The notes under the pieces were generated by a model. The model saw nothing but the letters and a program-made list of their open reading frames with translations. It was not told where the DNA came from and did not search any database. A DNA stretch of 64,000 nucleotides from Rhizobium sp. C4 (GTDB taxonomy: Bacteria > Pseudomonadota > Alphaproteobacteria > Rhizobiales > Rhizobiaceae). Shown in pieces: positions 15,956-25,293 of the stretch. Within the stretch, counting starts at the first letter, position 1, and every line of letters starts with the position of its first letter. The translations under genes and the position numbers were made by a program. The stretch is taken from assembly GCF_021026315.1 (NCBI RefSeq), contig NZ_JAJNCX010000004.1:284055-348054 (forward strand), in the 5' to 3' direction.

Positions 15956-16387
15956 ATGAAAACCTATATTCTCGCAGGCATTGCGCTGGCTGCTTCTTTC
16001 GCAGCATCCGCAACGGCGTCGCAGGCTTCGAGCCTGGTAGCCCAGATCGATCTTTCCAATCAGACCATGACCATTTCCGAGAACGGGTCCGTGCGCTACC
16101 AGTGGAAGGTCTCCACCGCGCGTCGCGGCTACTCCACCCCGGTCGGGAGCTATTCGGCGAAGTCGCTCGACATCGATCATCGCTCGCGCAAGTACCACAA
16201 TGCGCCCATGCCCTATTCGGTGTTCTTCAAGGGGGGCTATGCCGTGCATGGCACGACCGAGGTGCGCAATCTCGGCCGTCCGGCCTCGCATGGCTGCGTC
16301 CGCCTGCACCCGCAGAACGCCGCCACCTTCTTCTCGCTGGTGAAGAATGCCGGCCTTTCCAATACGCGGATCGTGATTTCGCAGTGA
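15956..16387 (+). CDS. small secreted L,D-transpeptidase (YkuD domain)
   Basis: A 143-residue protein with a cleavable signal peptide (MKTYILAGIALAASFAASA, then AxA-type sites) followed by a single YkuD domain. The catalytic signature HGTTEVRNLGRPASHGCVRL places the Cys nucleophile near residue 113. Such enzymes form 3-3 cross-links in peptidoglycan or attach proteins to it in the periplasm. The protein has no peptidoglycan-binding module, unlike the larger enzyme at 62322-63635. It stands alone between cobD and the fnrN-like gene. Confidence 0.9.
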   Translation: MKTYILAGIALAASFAASATASQASSLVAQIDLSNQTMTISENGSVRYQWKVSTARRGYSTPVGSYSAKSLDIDHRSRKYHNAPMPYSVFFKGGYAVHGTTEVRNLGRPASHGCVRLHPQNAATFFSLVKNAGLSNTRIVISQ

Positions 16388-16421
16388 TGCGGTTTCGGCT
16401 TTAAAGACTGAGCCCGCGCCG

Positions 16422-17183
16422 TCAGTCGTTGCCGGCGGCGCGGCGGAGCCTTTCCATGTCGGGGCAGGTGACATGGCGATTGTTTTCGATGCGGATGATG
16501 CCGTCGCGGCGAAGCTTCGTCATCTGACGGCTGACCGTCTCGATCGTGAGGCCCAGGAAGTCCGCAATGTCGGCGCGCGTCAGCGGCAGGTCGAAGCTGC
16601 GCTTGTCGGCACTTTCCGGATCGATATGCATGGCGATCATGTGCAGGAAGCTCGCGACCTTCTCCTGTGCGGTCTTGCGGCCGAGCGTCAGCATCCAGTC
16701 GCGCGCTTCGTCGAGTTCCTTCAGCGTCTGCTCGTGAATCTTGTGCTCAAGTTCGGGCGTATCGGCGATCATCCGGTCGATGATGGCCTTCGGCATGGAG
16801 CAGACTTCGATATCCACAGCCGCTTCAGCGGCCACCTGGCTTTCGCGCAGGAAGGGGCGACCCATGAAGTCGGGCGCGAATTGCAGGCCGACGATCTGCT
16901 GGCGGCCGTCCGCCATCATCTTCGACAGCTTCACGACCCCGCTCAGGATGTTCGAGTAGGCATTCAGCTGCTCGCCCTGGCCGATGACTTCGGAGCCGCC
17001 GGTGACCTTGCGGCGCTTGGTGTGGCGGCTGAGTTCCGTCAGCTGAGACGCCGAAAGCACGCCGCAAATTCCGCCATGCCTTGCTTCGCAGGAGACGCAA
17101 ACCGCAGGAATTTCCGAGTTGTGAATGTCCTTGCGTTGCGGTTCCATCGAGGCCCTGGCTTGGCTGAATTGAATGACTTGCAT
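16422..17183 (-). CDS. fnrN: FNR-like oxygen-responsive regulator FnrN
   Basis: A 253-residue CRP/FNR-family protein. A Cys cluster (CVSC, then seven residues, then C) near the N-terminus plus a Cys in the cyclic-nucleotide-like domain (IEVCSMPKAI) could bind an oxygen-labile 4Fe-4S cluster. The helix-turn-helix LTRADIADFLGLTIETVSRQM with its E-x-x-SR pattern recognises TTGAT-N4-ATCAA boxes. Rhizobial FnrN or FixK proteins with these Cys activate fixNOQP, fixGHIS and hemN under low oxygen, and matching boxes precede all three loci here. Alternative symbols would be aadR or fixK-like. Confidence 0.88.
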   Translation of the reverse strand: MQVIQFSQARASMEPQRKDIHNSEIPAVCVSCEARHGGICGVLSASQLTELSRHTKRRKVTGGSEVIGQGEQLNAYSNILSGVVKLSKMMADGRQQIVGLQFAPDFMGRPFLRESQVAAEAAVDIEVCSMPKAIIDRMIADTPELEHKIHEQTLKELDEARDWMLTLGRKTAQEKVASFLHMIAMHIDPESADKRSFDLPLTRADIADFLGLTIETVSRQMTKLRRDGIIRIENNRHVTCPDMERLRRAAGND

Positions 17184-17254
17184 GTCCCTTTACTCCCGAC
17201 CTCTACCCGGAAGTCCCCCGGCCGTCTACGCAACGTTTGTCTTCATTGAGCGAC

Positions 17255-17317
17255 TTGGCAATCGTCAACGTTTGGAGTGTCGCAAAGATTTGACACCCAC
17301 TGTTTGATCAAGATCAA
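17255..17317. promoter_or_regulatory. anaerobox in the fnrN-hemN intergenic region
   Basis: TTGATCAAGATCAA at 17304-17317 is a perfect FNR/FixK site, 48 bp before the hemN ATG, a good position for class II activation. TTGGCAATCGTCAA at 17255-17268 has three mismatches and could be a weak second site closer to fnrN, where such genes are often autoregulated. Confidence 0.8.
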
Positions 17318-17365
17318 GCACGGGGCCTATTTTTGCCTTTATGCAATTCCGGCAGGAGAACCCCC

Positions 17366-18715
17366 ATGCACAAGACATTGACAGGCAAATATTCCGCTCC
17401 CGTACCGCGCTATACGAGCTATCCGACAGCGCCTCACTTCGGTTCGAATATTACGAATACGGAATACAGCCAATGGCTGCAAGCCCTTGGGGAGGGTGAC
17501 AAGCTGTCGCTGTACGTCCATGTGCCCTATTGCGACCGCCTCTGCTGGTTCTGTGCCTGCCATACGAAACATACGCTGCGTTACGAGCCGGTGGCCGATT
17601 ATCTCGATGCATTGACGCGCGAAGTTCGGGCCGTGGCAAAGCTGGTGAGCCCCAAGGCGATCGTGACGGCCCTGCATTTCGGCGGCGGCTCGCCGACGCT
17701 GATGAAGCCGGAGGATATCCGTCGAATCGGCGCACTTTTCCGCGAGGCCTTCAATTTCGCGCCCGACGCCGAAATCAGCGTCGAGATGGACCCGAACGAC
17801 ATGGACGAGGCGCGCTATGACGCGCTGGCCGATATTGGCATGACGCGGGCAAGCCTTGGCGTACAGGATTTCCAGCCGGAAGTGCAGAAGGCGATCAATC
17901 GCATCCAGACTTTCGAGCAGACGAAGTCGGTGGTCGATGCGGTGAGGGCGCGCGGCGTCCACTCGGTCAATTGCGACCTGCTTTACGGCCTGCCGCACCA
18001 GACGCTGGAAACGTTGGCCGCGACCGTCAACCAGATCCTGACGCTCGATCCGGATCGCATCGCACTCTTCGGCTATGCGCATGTGCCGTGGATGAAGAAG
18101 CACCAGACGATGATCAAGGAAGACGTGCTGCCGGATGTGAATGCGCGCTTCGACCAGTCGCGGATGGCGGCGGCCATGCTGATTGCCGCCGGCTATCAGC
18201 AGATCGGCATCGACCACTTCGCCAAGCCGGGCGACTCGATGGCGATTGCGGACAGGGAAGGGCGGCTTCGGCGCAATTTCCAGGGCTATACGGATGATGC
18301 CGCCGAAACGCTGATCGGCTTCGGGGCCTCCTCCATCGGCCAGTTCCGCCAGGGTTTCGTACAGAACATGGTGGCGACAGGCGAATATCAGCGGATGACG
18401 GAGGCGGAGGGGCTGACGGTTGTTCGCGGCCTTGCCTTCAGCGACGAGGACCGCCTTCGCGGCTATGCGATCGAGAAGGTCATGTGCGACTTTGCCTTCT
18501 CCTTTGCCGACCTCAGGGAACGATTCGGCCAAGCGGCGGACGCCGTCATTGCCGAGGCGAAGTTCTTTGTCGGGCAGAACACGGACGGGCTCGCCGAGAT
18601 TGTCGATGGCCGCTTCCGGCTCACGCAAACCGGGCGGCTTTTCGCCCGCACGGTCGCATCGCAGTTCGATGCCTATCTCGGAAACGGCAAGGGGCGGCAT
18701 TCGATAGCAGTGTAA
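17366..18715 (+). CDS. hemN: oxygen-independent coproporphyrinogen III oxidase HemN
   Basis: A 449-residue radical SAM enzyme that decarboxylates coproporphyrinogen III to protoporphyrinogen IX without oxygen. The cluster motif is YCDRLCWFCACHTKH (C-x3-C-x2-C), preceded by LSLYVHVPYC, and FGGGSPT follows. The N-terminal extension YSAPVPRYTSYPTAPHF is typical of true HemN rather than HemW. The ATG at 17366 with CAGGAG upstream is preferred to the ATG at 17333. The perfect anaerobox upstream predicts induction at low oxygen. Confidence 0.93.
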   Translation: MHKTLTGKYSAPVPRYTSYPTAPHFGSNITNTEYSQWLQALGEGDKLSLYVHVPYCDRLCWFCACHTKHTLRYEPVADYLDALTREVRAVAKLVSPKAIVTALHFGGGSPTLMKPEDIRRIGALFREAFNFAPDAEISVEMDPNDMDEARYDALADIGMTRASLGVQDFQPEVQKAINRIQTFEQTKSVVDAVRARGVHSVNCDLLYGLPHQTLETLAATVNQILTLDPDRIALFGYAHVPWMKKHQTMIKEDVLPDVNARFDQSRMAAAMLIAAGYQQIGIDHFAKPGDSMAIADREGRLRRNFQGYTDDAAETLIGFGASSIGQFRQGFVQNMVATGEYQRMTEAEGLTVVRGLAFSDEDRLRGYAIEKVMCDFAFSFADLRERFGQAADAVIAEAKFFVGQNTDGLAEIVDGRFRLTQTGRLFARTVASQFDAYLGNGKGRHSIAV

Positions 18716-18827
18716 ACGCGCAACAGATGGCCGCCAATTCTGTCATTTGCCTGTTGCAAGCCATTGGCTTTTGAAATCGATTTGCCTATAGCATCGCGCA
18801 ACAGCTTTGACATTGAGAGGTATCGGC

Positions 18828-19106
18828 GTGACGACGACGTTTGATAAGGTAGCCGACATTATTTCTGAAACCAGCGAAATCGACCGCGAGAAGATTACGC
18901 CTGAGAGCCACACGATTGACGATCTCGGCATCGACAGCCTGGACTTCCTCGACATCGTTTTCGCGATCGACAAGGAATTCGGCATCAAGATCCCGCTCGA
19001 AAAGTGGACCCAGGAAGTCAACGACGGCAAGGTCGCGACGGACGAATATTTCGTTCTCAAGAACCTCTGCGCCAAGATCGACGAACTGCGCGCCGCCAAG
19101 GGCTGA
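18828..19106 (+). CDS. acpXL: acyl carrier protein AcpXL for very-long-chain fatty acid on lipid A
   Basis: A 92-residue specialised ACP. The 4'-phosphopantetheine site is the Ser in [18 protein letters not shown]. The sequence [20 protein letters not shown] is characteristic of rhizobial AcpXL and differs from housekeeping AcpP. It carries the 27-hydroxyoctacosanoic chain during synthesis. The GTG at 18828 with GAGAGG upstream is chosen; the ATG at 18807 would add seven atypical residues. It leads the acpXL-lpxXL operon. Confidence 0.93.
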   Translation: MTTTFDKVADIISETSEIDREKITPESHTIDDLGIDSLDFLDIVFAIDKEFGIKIPLEKWTQEVNDGKVATDEYFVLKNLCAKIDELRAAKG

Positions 19107-19164
19107 GGCCTGACGGCTTTCTCCGGGGCCGTATCCCGCGGCTCCGTGCGACAGGTGCGATCGT

Positions 19165-19641
19165 ATGCTGCTTGAATATTTCCAGATGATCGACCGCGTG
19201 ACGGGCCTCGACCTCAAGTCGGGGCATCTCGTCGCGCGTTCCGTCGTTCCCGAGAAAAGCCCGGTTTTCGAAGGGCATTTTCCCGGCATGCCGCTGGTGC
19301 CCGGCGTCCTGCTCATCGAGACGATGGCGCAGGCTTCGGGCCTGATGGTTTTGGCGGTCAACGAGTTTGCCTCCATGCCGCTCTTGATGGCGGTGGATGA
19401 GGCGAAGCTTCGGACCTTTGTCGAGCCGCTTGCCGAGCTCGATGTCGAGGCCGATCTCGTGCATCTCGGCTCCGGCTATGCGGTGACGAAGGCGAAGATC
19501 ACATCTGGCGGCAAGAAGGTCTGCGACGCTCAGCTGAAGCTGCGCACAATTCCCTTCGACCAGGTTCCCATCGGCGATATCGTGAAGAACCGCGCCCGCG
19601 AGATCGGGCTTCACGACGCAATCGCGGCCAACGTGTCATAA
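19165..19641 (+). CDS. fabZXL: 3-hydroxyacyl-ACP dehydratase FabZXL
   Basis: A 158-residue hotdog-fold dehydratase. The active-site motif FEGHFPGMPLVPGVLLIETMAQ contains the catalytic His, with the Glu partner in the following helix. It would dehydrate the 3-hydroxyacyl intermediate on AcpXL during elongation. It lies 58 nt after acpXL and 11 nt before the next ketosynthase gene. Confidence 0.9.
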   Translation: MLLEYFQMIDRVTGLDLKSGHLVARSVVPEKSPVFEGHFPGMPLVPGVLLIETMAQASGLMVLAVNEFASMPLLMAVDEAKLRTFVEPLAELDVEADLVHLGSGYAVTKAKITSGGKKVCDAQLKLRTIPFDQVPIGDIVKNRAREIGLHDAIAANVS

Positions 19642-19652
19642 GGACTGAAATC

Positions 19653-20843
19653 ATGGCCAAGTCTGACAAGGATGTGGTGATTACCGGCATCGGGCTCGTC
19701 TCGTCGCTGGGCGTCGGACGTGAGGCGCACGAGGCGCTGATCCTCGGCGATAGCGCGCCGGCTCCGATTGTCGATACCGAGCGTTTCGCGCCCTATCCGG
19801 TGCATCCGCTGCCGGCGATCGACTGGTCGCAGCAGATCCCGAAGCGCGGCGACCAGCGCCAGATGGAAAACTGGCAGCGGCTCGGCGTATTTGCCGCCGG
19901 CCTTGCGCTGGACGATGCCGGCTTCAAGGATGATGCGGACGCCTGCGCTTCGATGGACATGATCGTGGCGGCCGGTGGCGGCGAGCGGGACATCAATGTC
20001 GATTCGATCATCGTGGACGAGGCGCTGAAGCGCAACGATCGCGAGGCGCTGCTGAACGAGAAGCTGACGACGGAACTGCGTCCGACGCTGTTTCTTGCCC
20101 AGCTCTCCAATCTTCTCGCCGGCAATATCTCCATCGTTCACAAGGTCACGGGCTCCTCGCGCACCTTCATGGGCGAAGAGGGCGCTGGCGTTTCGGCGGT
20201 CGAAACGGCTGCTGCGCGCATCCGCGCCGGCCAGTCGACGCATGCGCTGGTTGGCGGTGCCTTCATTGCCGAGCGTCTCGACATCATTCTGATGGTTGAG
20301 GCTATCAAGGGGCATCAGACCGGCGAATGGTCGTCGATCTGGGCCCGCGACAAGGACCACGGCGGCGGCATGATCATGGGATCGGTCGGCGCATTCCTCG
20401 TCCTCGAATCGCGCGGGCATGCCGAAGCGCGGGGCGCACGCATCTATGCGACGATCGAACAGGTTGAAGGCGACCGCGGCAATCGCGCCGATGGCAAGCT
20501 TGAAAAGCGGCTGGAGCGGATGGTCGAGGGTGCGAAGCCCGAGCTTGTCATGTCCGGCACGACGGGCTTCCACGATCTCGCTGCCCGCGAAAAGGCCTTC
20601 TTCCAGGCGAAGTTCCCGGAGGCTGCGATCCGTGGGTTCGGCGGGCTGATCGGCCATTCGGTCGAGGCGCAGTTCACCACCGGCATCGGTCTTGCGGCCA
20701 TGGCGCTCGGTGCTGCCAAGCCGGTTGCGCCGTTCGACAAGGATCATGAGAAGGCGATGACGAAGCCGGCAGCGACCGCGCTCGTCACCACTATCGGCCA
20801 TCAGCGCGGCGAGGGGGTTGCCCTTCTTGCCGCCAATGCGTGA
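19653..20843 (+). CDS. fabF2XL: beta-ketoacyl-ACP synthase-like protein FabF2XL, catalytic residues degenerate
   Basis: A 396-residue thiolase-fold ketosynthase homologue. At the position of the nucleophilic Cys the sequence is VTGSSRTFMGEEGAG, so the Cys is replaced by Ser or a neighbour (about residue 167). The first catalytic His (normally in HGTST) is replaced in SGTTGFHDL (about 300). The second His is kept in LIGHSVEAQ (about 334). It therefore resembles the chain-length-factor half of type II polyketide ketosynthases. It lies 12 nt before an intact ketosynthase gene, and a heterodimer is a reasonable inference. The gene name follows the published rhizobial cluster. Confidence 0.87.
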   Translation: MAKSDKDVVITGIGLVSSLGVGREAHEALILGDSAPAPIVDTERFAPYPVHPLPAIDWSQQIPKRGDQRQMENWQRLGVFAAGLALDDAGFKDDADACASMDMIVAAGGGERDINVDSIIVDEALKRNDREALLNEKLTTELRPTLFLAQLSNLLAGNISIVHKVTGSSRTFMGEEGAGVSAVETAAARIRAGQSTHALVGGAFIAERLDIILMVEAIKGHQTGEWSSIWARDKDHGGGMIMGSVGAFLVLESRGHAEARGARIYATIEQVEGDRGNRADGKLEKRLERMVEGAKPELVMSGTTGFHDLAAREKAFFQAKFPEAAIRGFGGLIGHSVEAQFTTGIGLAAMALGAAKPVAPFDKDHEKAMTKPAATALVTTIGHQRGEGVALLAANA

Positions 20844-20855
20844 GGCGACAAGGTC

Positions 20856-22139
20856 ATGAGCAACAAGTTTCGCGATCATCTCGGCAGGCCCATCGTTGCG
20901 GTGACCGGCATGGGTGTCATCACCTCGCTCGGCCAGGGGCTTGAGGACAACTGGGCGGCGCTGAGCGGCGGCCGTTCTGGCATTCACAACATCACGCGCT
21001 TCCCGGTCAACGAGCTGTCGACGCGGATTGCCGGCACGGTCGATTTCATCGATCTGCCGGTCGCGAATTCCGTCGAGCGCTCCTATGCAATGGCGCGCGA
21101 AACCACGCTGGAAGCGCTGGCACAGGCCGGGCTTTCGGGCGATTTCAACGGCCCGCTTTTCCTCGCCGCACCGCCGGTTGAGCCGGAATGGTCGGCGCGA
21201 TTTGAACTCGCTGACCGCGCCGGTCCGGCGGAAAAGCCGGCAGATGCCTATGATCGCTTCCTCGCTGCCATGCGCGAACGTCCCGATCCGGCCTTCCATG
21301 AAGCGGTTCTCTTCGGCTCGATTTCGGAGCGTCTGGCCGACCGGTTCGGCACGCGCGGGCTTCCCGTGACGCTGTCGACGGCCTGTGCGTCGGGTGCGAC
21401 GGCGATCCAGCTCGGCGTCGAGGCGATCCGCCAGGGTCGCACGGAGCGTGCGCTGACGGTTGCGACCGACGGTTCGGTTTCGGCTGAGTCCCTCATTCGC
21501 TTCGCGCTTCTCTCGGCGCTCTCCACCCAGAACGATCCGCCGGAAAAGGCCTCCAAGCCCTTCACCAAGGATCGCGACGGGTTCGTGATTGCCGAAGGTG
21601 CGGCGACGCTGGTGCTCGAATCGCTGGAATCGGCGATTGCGCGCGGCGCGAAGGTCTATGGCATCGTGAAGGGCTGCGGCGAGAAGGCTGACTCCTTCCA
21701 CCGCACGCGGTCCTCGCCCGATGGCGGGCCGGCGATTGCGACGATCCACGCAGCCCTTGAAGATGCAGGCATGGGCGAAGACGCGATCGGCTATATCAAT
21801 GCCCATGGCACGTCGACGCCGGAAAACGACAAGATGGAATATGGCGCCATGCTCTCCGTCTTCGGCGAGCGGCTGAAGTCCATTCCGGTTTCGTCCAACA
21901 AGTCGATGATCGGCCATACGCTGACGGCGGCGGGTGCGGTCGAGGCGGTGTTCTCGCTGCAGACGATCCTGACGGGCACGCTGCCGCCGACGATCAACTA
22001 CCAGAACCCCGACCCGAGCATCGAACTCGATGTCGTGCCGAATGTGAAGCGGGCGCAGCAGGTTTCGGCCGTGCTGTCCAACTCCTTCGGCTTCGGCGGG
22101 CAGAATGCCAGCCTTGTGCTGGCGGCGGAACCCCAGTAA
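20856..22139 (+). CDS. fabF1XL: beta-ketoacyl-ACP synthase FabF1XL
   Basis: A 427-residue condensing enzyme with all three catalytic residues: the Cys in STACASGATAI (about 177), the His in NAHGTSTPENDKMEY (about 317), and the His in SNKSMIGHTLTAAGA (about 354). It would elongate the acyl chain on AcpXL toward C28. An insert of about 40 residues between roughly 95 and 150 (PPVEPEWSARFELADRAGP) is longer than in housekeeping FabF. Confidence 0.9.
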   Translation: MSNKFRDHLGRPIVAVTGMGVITSLGQGLEDNWAALSGGRSGIHNITRFPVNELSTRIAGTVDFIDLPVANSVERSYAMARETTLEALAQAGLSGDFNGPLFLAAPPVEPEWSARFELADRAGPAEKPADAYDRFLAAMRERPDPAFHEAVLFGSISERLADRFGTRGLPVTLSTACASGATAIQLGVEAIRQGRTERALTVATDGSVSAESLIRFALLSALSTQNDPPEKASKPFTKDRDGFVIAEGAATLVLESLESAIARGAKVYGIVKGCGEKADSFHRTRSSPDGGPAIATIHAALEDAGMGEDAIGYINAHGTSTPENDKMEYGAMLSVFGERLKSIPVSSNKSMIGHTLTAAGAVEAVFSLQTILTGTLPPTINYQNPDPSIELDVVPNVKRAQQVSAVLSNSFGFGGQNASLVLAAEPQ

Positions 22140-22191
22140 ACCGCAGACAAGACGAACACAGATTTGAGCCGCGAAAGCGGAAGGTTGGCCC

Positions 22192-23220
22192 ATGCGCGCA
22201 TTGCAACTCATCGAAGACCGCAGACTTGAAGCCGTCGAGCTTCCCGAGCCGGAAGCACCGGCTCCCGGCGAGGTGACGCTGCGCGTCAAGGCGGTGGCGC
22301 TCAACCATATCGACGTCTGGGGCTGGCGCGGCATGGCCTTTGCCAAGCGCAAGATGCCTCTGACCATCGGTGCAGAAGCTTCCGGCGTTGTTGAGGCGAT
22401 CGGTCCGGGTGTTGGCAACGTGCTGCCGGGCCAGCTCGTATCGATCTACGGCGCGCGGGTCTGCGGTTACTGCAAGGCCTGTCGCGAAGGCCGTGAGAAC
22501 CTCTGCGAACATGTCGGCGGTGTGCATGGCTTCCATCTCGACGGTTTCGCGCAGGAAAAGATCAACATTCCGGCCCGTCAGCTCGTGGTGGCACCGCCCG
22601 GTATCGATGCTGTGGCCGCGGCACTGGCACCCGTAACCTTCGGGACGGTCGAGCACATGCTGTTCGACAATGCCAAGCTCCAGCCGGGCGAGACGATCCT
22701 CGTTCATGCCGGCGGTTCGGGCATCGGTTCGGCGGCGATCCAGCTTGCCAAGCGCATGGGCTGCACGGTCATCACGACCGTTGGTTCGGACGACAAGATC
22801 GAGAAGGCGAAGGCGCTGGGCGCCGATCACGTCATCAACTATCGCGTCGACCGTTTCGAGGGCGTGGTGCGCAAGCTGACGAAGAAGAAGGGCGTTGATG
22901 TCGTCTTCGAACATGTCGGCAAGGACACCTGGGCCGGCTCCATGCTCTCCATGAAGCGCGGCGGTCGTCTCGTGACCTGCGGTTCGACCTCCGGCGTTTC
23001 GACCGAAATGAACCTGATGATGCTCTTCCAGCAGCAGCTGAAGCTGCTCGGCTCCTTCGGTTGCCGCATGGAGAACATGGCGAATGCCATGCAGAAGATG
23101 GCACAGGGCATCGTGCATCCGGTCATCGACACGGAAGTCGGCTTCGGCGAGATCGACAAGGCGCTGAAGCGGATGGAAGACCGGTCGATCTTCGGCAAGA
23201 TCATTCTCAGGATGGATTGA
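22192..23220 (+). CDS. adh2XL: zinc-type medium-chain dehydrogenase Adh2XL
   Basis: A 342-residue MDR-family NAD(P)H oxidoreductase. The structural-zinc Cys lobe is VCGYCKACREGRENLC, and ILVHAGGSGIGSAAIQLAKRMG binds the cofactor. The position between fabF1XL and lpxXL matches the rhizobial very-long-chain acyl cluster, where it probably serves in forming or reducing an intermediate of the 27-hydroxy acyl chain; the exact reaction is inferred, not shown. Confidence 0.88.
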   Translation: MRALQLIEDRRLEAVELPEPEAPAPGEVTLRVKAVALNHIDVWGWRGMAFAKRKMPLTIGAEASGVVEAIGPGVGNVLPGQLVSIYGARVCGYCKACREGRENLCEHVGGVHGFHLDGFAQEKINIPARQLVVAPPGIDAVAAALAPVTFGTVEHMLFDNAKLQPGETILVHAGGSGIGSAAIQLAKRMGCTVITTVGSDDKIEKAKALGADHVINYRVDRFEGVVRKLTKKKGVDVVFEHVGKDTWAGSMLSMKRGGRLVTCGSTSGVSTEMNLMMLFQQQLKLLGSFGCRMENMANAMQKMAQGIVHPVIDTEVGFGEIDKALKRMEDRSIFGKIILRMD

Positions 23221-23224
23221 GGCG

Positions 23225-24175
23225 ATGAAGGGCCTTGCGCTCCGCATCGGCGCGAACCTGCGCAAGGTCTGGCCCTGGCTGCTGGCCAAGCTGGTGCTGT
23301 TCGGCCTGACGCTGCTGAAGCTGCTGCCGGCTGATTTTGCGCTGAACCTCATGGACAGGATCGTGCGCTGGCTCGGACCGAAGCAGAAGCGTCACAAGAT
23401 GATGCTCTACAATCTTCGGCGGGCCTTTCCCGAGATGACGGAAGCGGAGCGGCTGAAGATCGCCATGGATTCATGGGGATCGATGGGCCGCATGGCCGCT
23501 GAATATGTCTATCTCGACAAGCTGTTCGATTTCGACCCGGCGCGCGAAGGCAAGGGCAGGGTCGAGGTATCCGGCATCCCGCTTTTCCTCGAGATCCGCG
23601 ACCTCAAGGGGCCGTTCATCGTCTTTACGGCGCATACGGCGAATTTCGAGATGCTGCCGGTCGCAGGCAACGCCTTCGGGCTCGACGTGACCGTTCTCTT
23701 CCGGCCGCCGAACAATCCCTACATGGCCGAGATGATCCATGATTTCCGGGCAAGCCGCATGGGCTCGCTCGTGCCGTCTCATGCGGGCTCGTCCTTCGCA
23801 CTGGCGCGGCAGCTGGAAAAGGGCGGCGGCGTTGGCGTTCTGGTCGACCAGAAGTTCTCCAAGGGCGCGGATACGACGCTCTTCGGCGTGCCGGTCAAGA
23901 CCAATCCGCTGCTGGCCAAGCTCGTTCGGCAGTTCAACTGTCCGGTCTATCCGGCGCGCTGCATCCGGCTTCCCGGCAACCGCTACCGGCTGGAGCTGGA
24001 GCCGGCGCTGGCAATCCCGCGCAAGGCCGGGGGCGAAGTGGATGTGAACGCCACCGCGCAATTGCTCAACGATACGGTCGAGCGCTGGGTGCGGGAATTT
24101 CCGGGCCAGTGGCTCTGGTATCACGACCGCTGGGACATCAAGTTTTCGGAAGAGTACCGGAATTTCGTCTCCTGA
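23225..24175 (+). CDS. lpxXL: lipid A very-long-chain acyltransferase LpxXL
   Basis: A 316-residue member of the LpxL/HtrB lauroyl acyltransferase family. A membrane segment lies near residues 15-40 (WPWLLAKLVLFGLTLLKLL), followed by the H-x4-D/E-type catalytic motif FTAHTANFEM and VLVDQKFSKGADTTLFG. It transfers the long acyl chain from AcpXL to lipid A at the inner membrane. It follows adh2XL by 4 nt and closes the cluster. Confidence 0.92.
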   Translation: MKGLALRIGANLRKVWPWLLAKLVLFGLTLLKLLPADFALNLMDRIVRWLGPKQKRHKMMLYNLRRAFPEMTEAERLKIAMDSWGSMGRMAAEYVYLDKLFDFDPAREGKGRVEVSGIPLFLEIRDLKGPFIVFTAHTANFEMLPVAGNAFGLDVTVLFRPPNNPYMAEMIHDFRASRMGSLVPSHAGSSFALARQLEKGGGVGVLVDQKFSKGADTTLFGVPVKTNPLLAKLVRQFNCPVYPARCIRLPGNRYRLELEPALAIPRKAGGEVDVNATAQLLNDTVERWVREFPGQWLWYHDRWDIKFSEEYRNFVS

Positions 24176-24311
24176 TCGCGATTTGCCGGATTTGCACAGC
24201 GGCAATTCGTTTTCGGCCCTTCAAAAACGTCCTCACAACGCATAGGAAACCCTGAGGGGTCCGGTTGCTGCATCGCGACCGGCCGATCGAGCGTCAATGA
24301 CAGGAGACCTC

Positions 24312-25250
24312 ATGCCAGTCGCATCTCTGCAGGTTCAGGAGATCCTCCACGAGGTCTATCACGAGATGCAGCCGCATATCGGTGAAGGCAAGGTGGCCGA
24401 CTACATCCCGGCACTCGCCCGGGTTGACGCAAAGAAATTCGGCATGGCTGTGGTGACGGCGGAGGGCGAAGTCTTCACCGTGGGCGATGCGGTCGAGCCG
24501 TTCTCCATCCAGAGCGTGTCGAAGGTCTTCACGCTGACGCTGGCCCTGGGCCGGATCGGCGCCGGGCTCTGGTCGCGCGTCGGGCGCGAACCGTCCGGGA
24601 CCGCCTTCAACTCGATCGTCCAACTTGAGCATGAGCACGGGATACCCCGCAACCCCTTCATCAATGCGGGTGCCATCGTCGTTGCCGACGTGCTGCTTGC
24701 CGGCCATCAGCCGCGCGAGACGCTGGGTGAAATCCTGCAGTTCTTCCGCTATCTCTCAGGTGACGACAGCGTCTATATCGACGAGGACGTGGCGCGCTCC
24801 GAACAGGCGACCGGCTTCCGCAATGCCGCCCTTGCCAATTACATGCGCGCCTTCGGCAATATCCACAATCCCGTCGAAAAGACGCTCGGCGTCTATTACC
24901 ACCAGTGTTCTCTGGCGATGAGCTGCGAGCAGCTGGCCAAGGCCGGCCTGTTCCTCGCCAATGGCGGGCGCAATCCGGTGTCCGGGCAAACGGTGGTGAC
25001 GCGCGAGCGGGCGCGGCGCATCAACGCGCTGATGATCACCTGCGGGCATTACGATGCCTCAGGCGACTTCGCCTTCCGCGTCGGCCTGCCGGGCAAGAGC
25101 GGCGTTGGTGGCGGCATCCTCGCCATCGCGCCGGGCAAGGCCTCGATCGCCGTCTGGTCGCCTGGTCTCAACGCCAACGGCAACTCGGCGACGGGCACAC
25201 GGGCGCTGGAACTGTTTGCCAAGAAGACCGGCTGGTCTGTCTTCGGGTGA
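24312..25250 (+). CDS. glsA: glutaminase GlsA
   Basis: A 312-residue serine-dependent beta-lactamase-type glutaminase converting L-glutamine to glutamate and ammonia. It has [19 protein letters not shown] with the S-x-x-K catalytic pair, [15 protein letters not shown], and a C-terminal [20 protein letters not shown]. The ATG at 24312 has AGGAG 5 nt upstream; an in-frame ATG at 24297 is less well placed. Confidence 0.93.
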   Translation: MPVASLQVQEILHEVYHEMQPHIGEGKVADYIPALARVDAKKFGMAVVTAEGEVFTVGDAVEPFSIQSVSKVFTLTLALGRIGAGLWSRVGREPSGTAFNSIVQLEHEHGIPRNPFINAGAIVVADVLLAGHQPRETLGEILQFFRYLSGDDSVYIDEDVARSEQATGFRNAALANYMRAFGNIHNPVEKTLGVYYHQCSLAMSCEQLAKAGLFLANGGRNPVSGQTVVTRERARRINALMITCGHYDASGDFAFRVGLPGKSGVGGGILAIAPGKASIAVWSPGLNANGNSATGTRALELFAKKTGWSVFG

Positions 25251-25293
25251 GGGGTGTCCCCATCCGTCGCAGAGCGATTGCTGTCAGACCAGC

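Noticed and set aside
19611..22418. A 935-codon minus-strand frame across the ketosynthase genes
   Set aside because: Length comes from high GC; it is antisense to fabF2XL and fabF1XL, which have clear motifs, and it has no ribosome binding site or family pattern.
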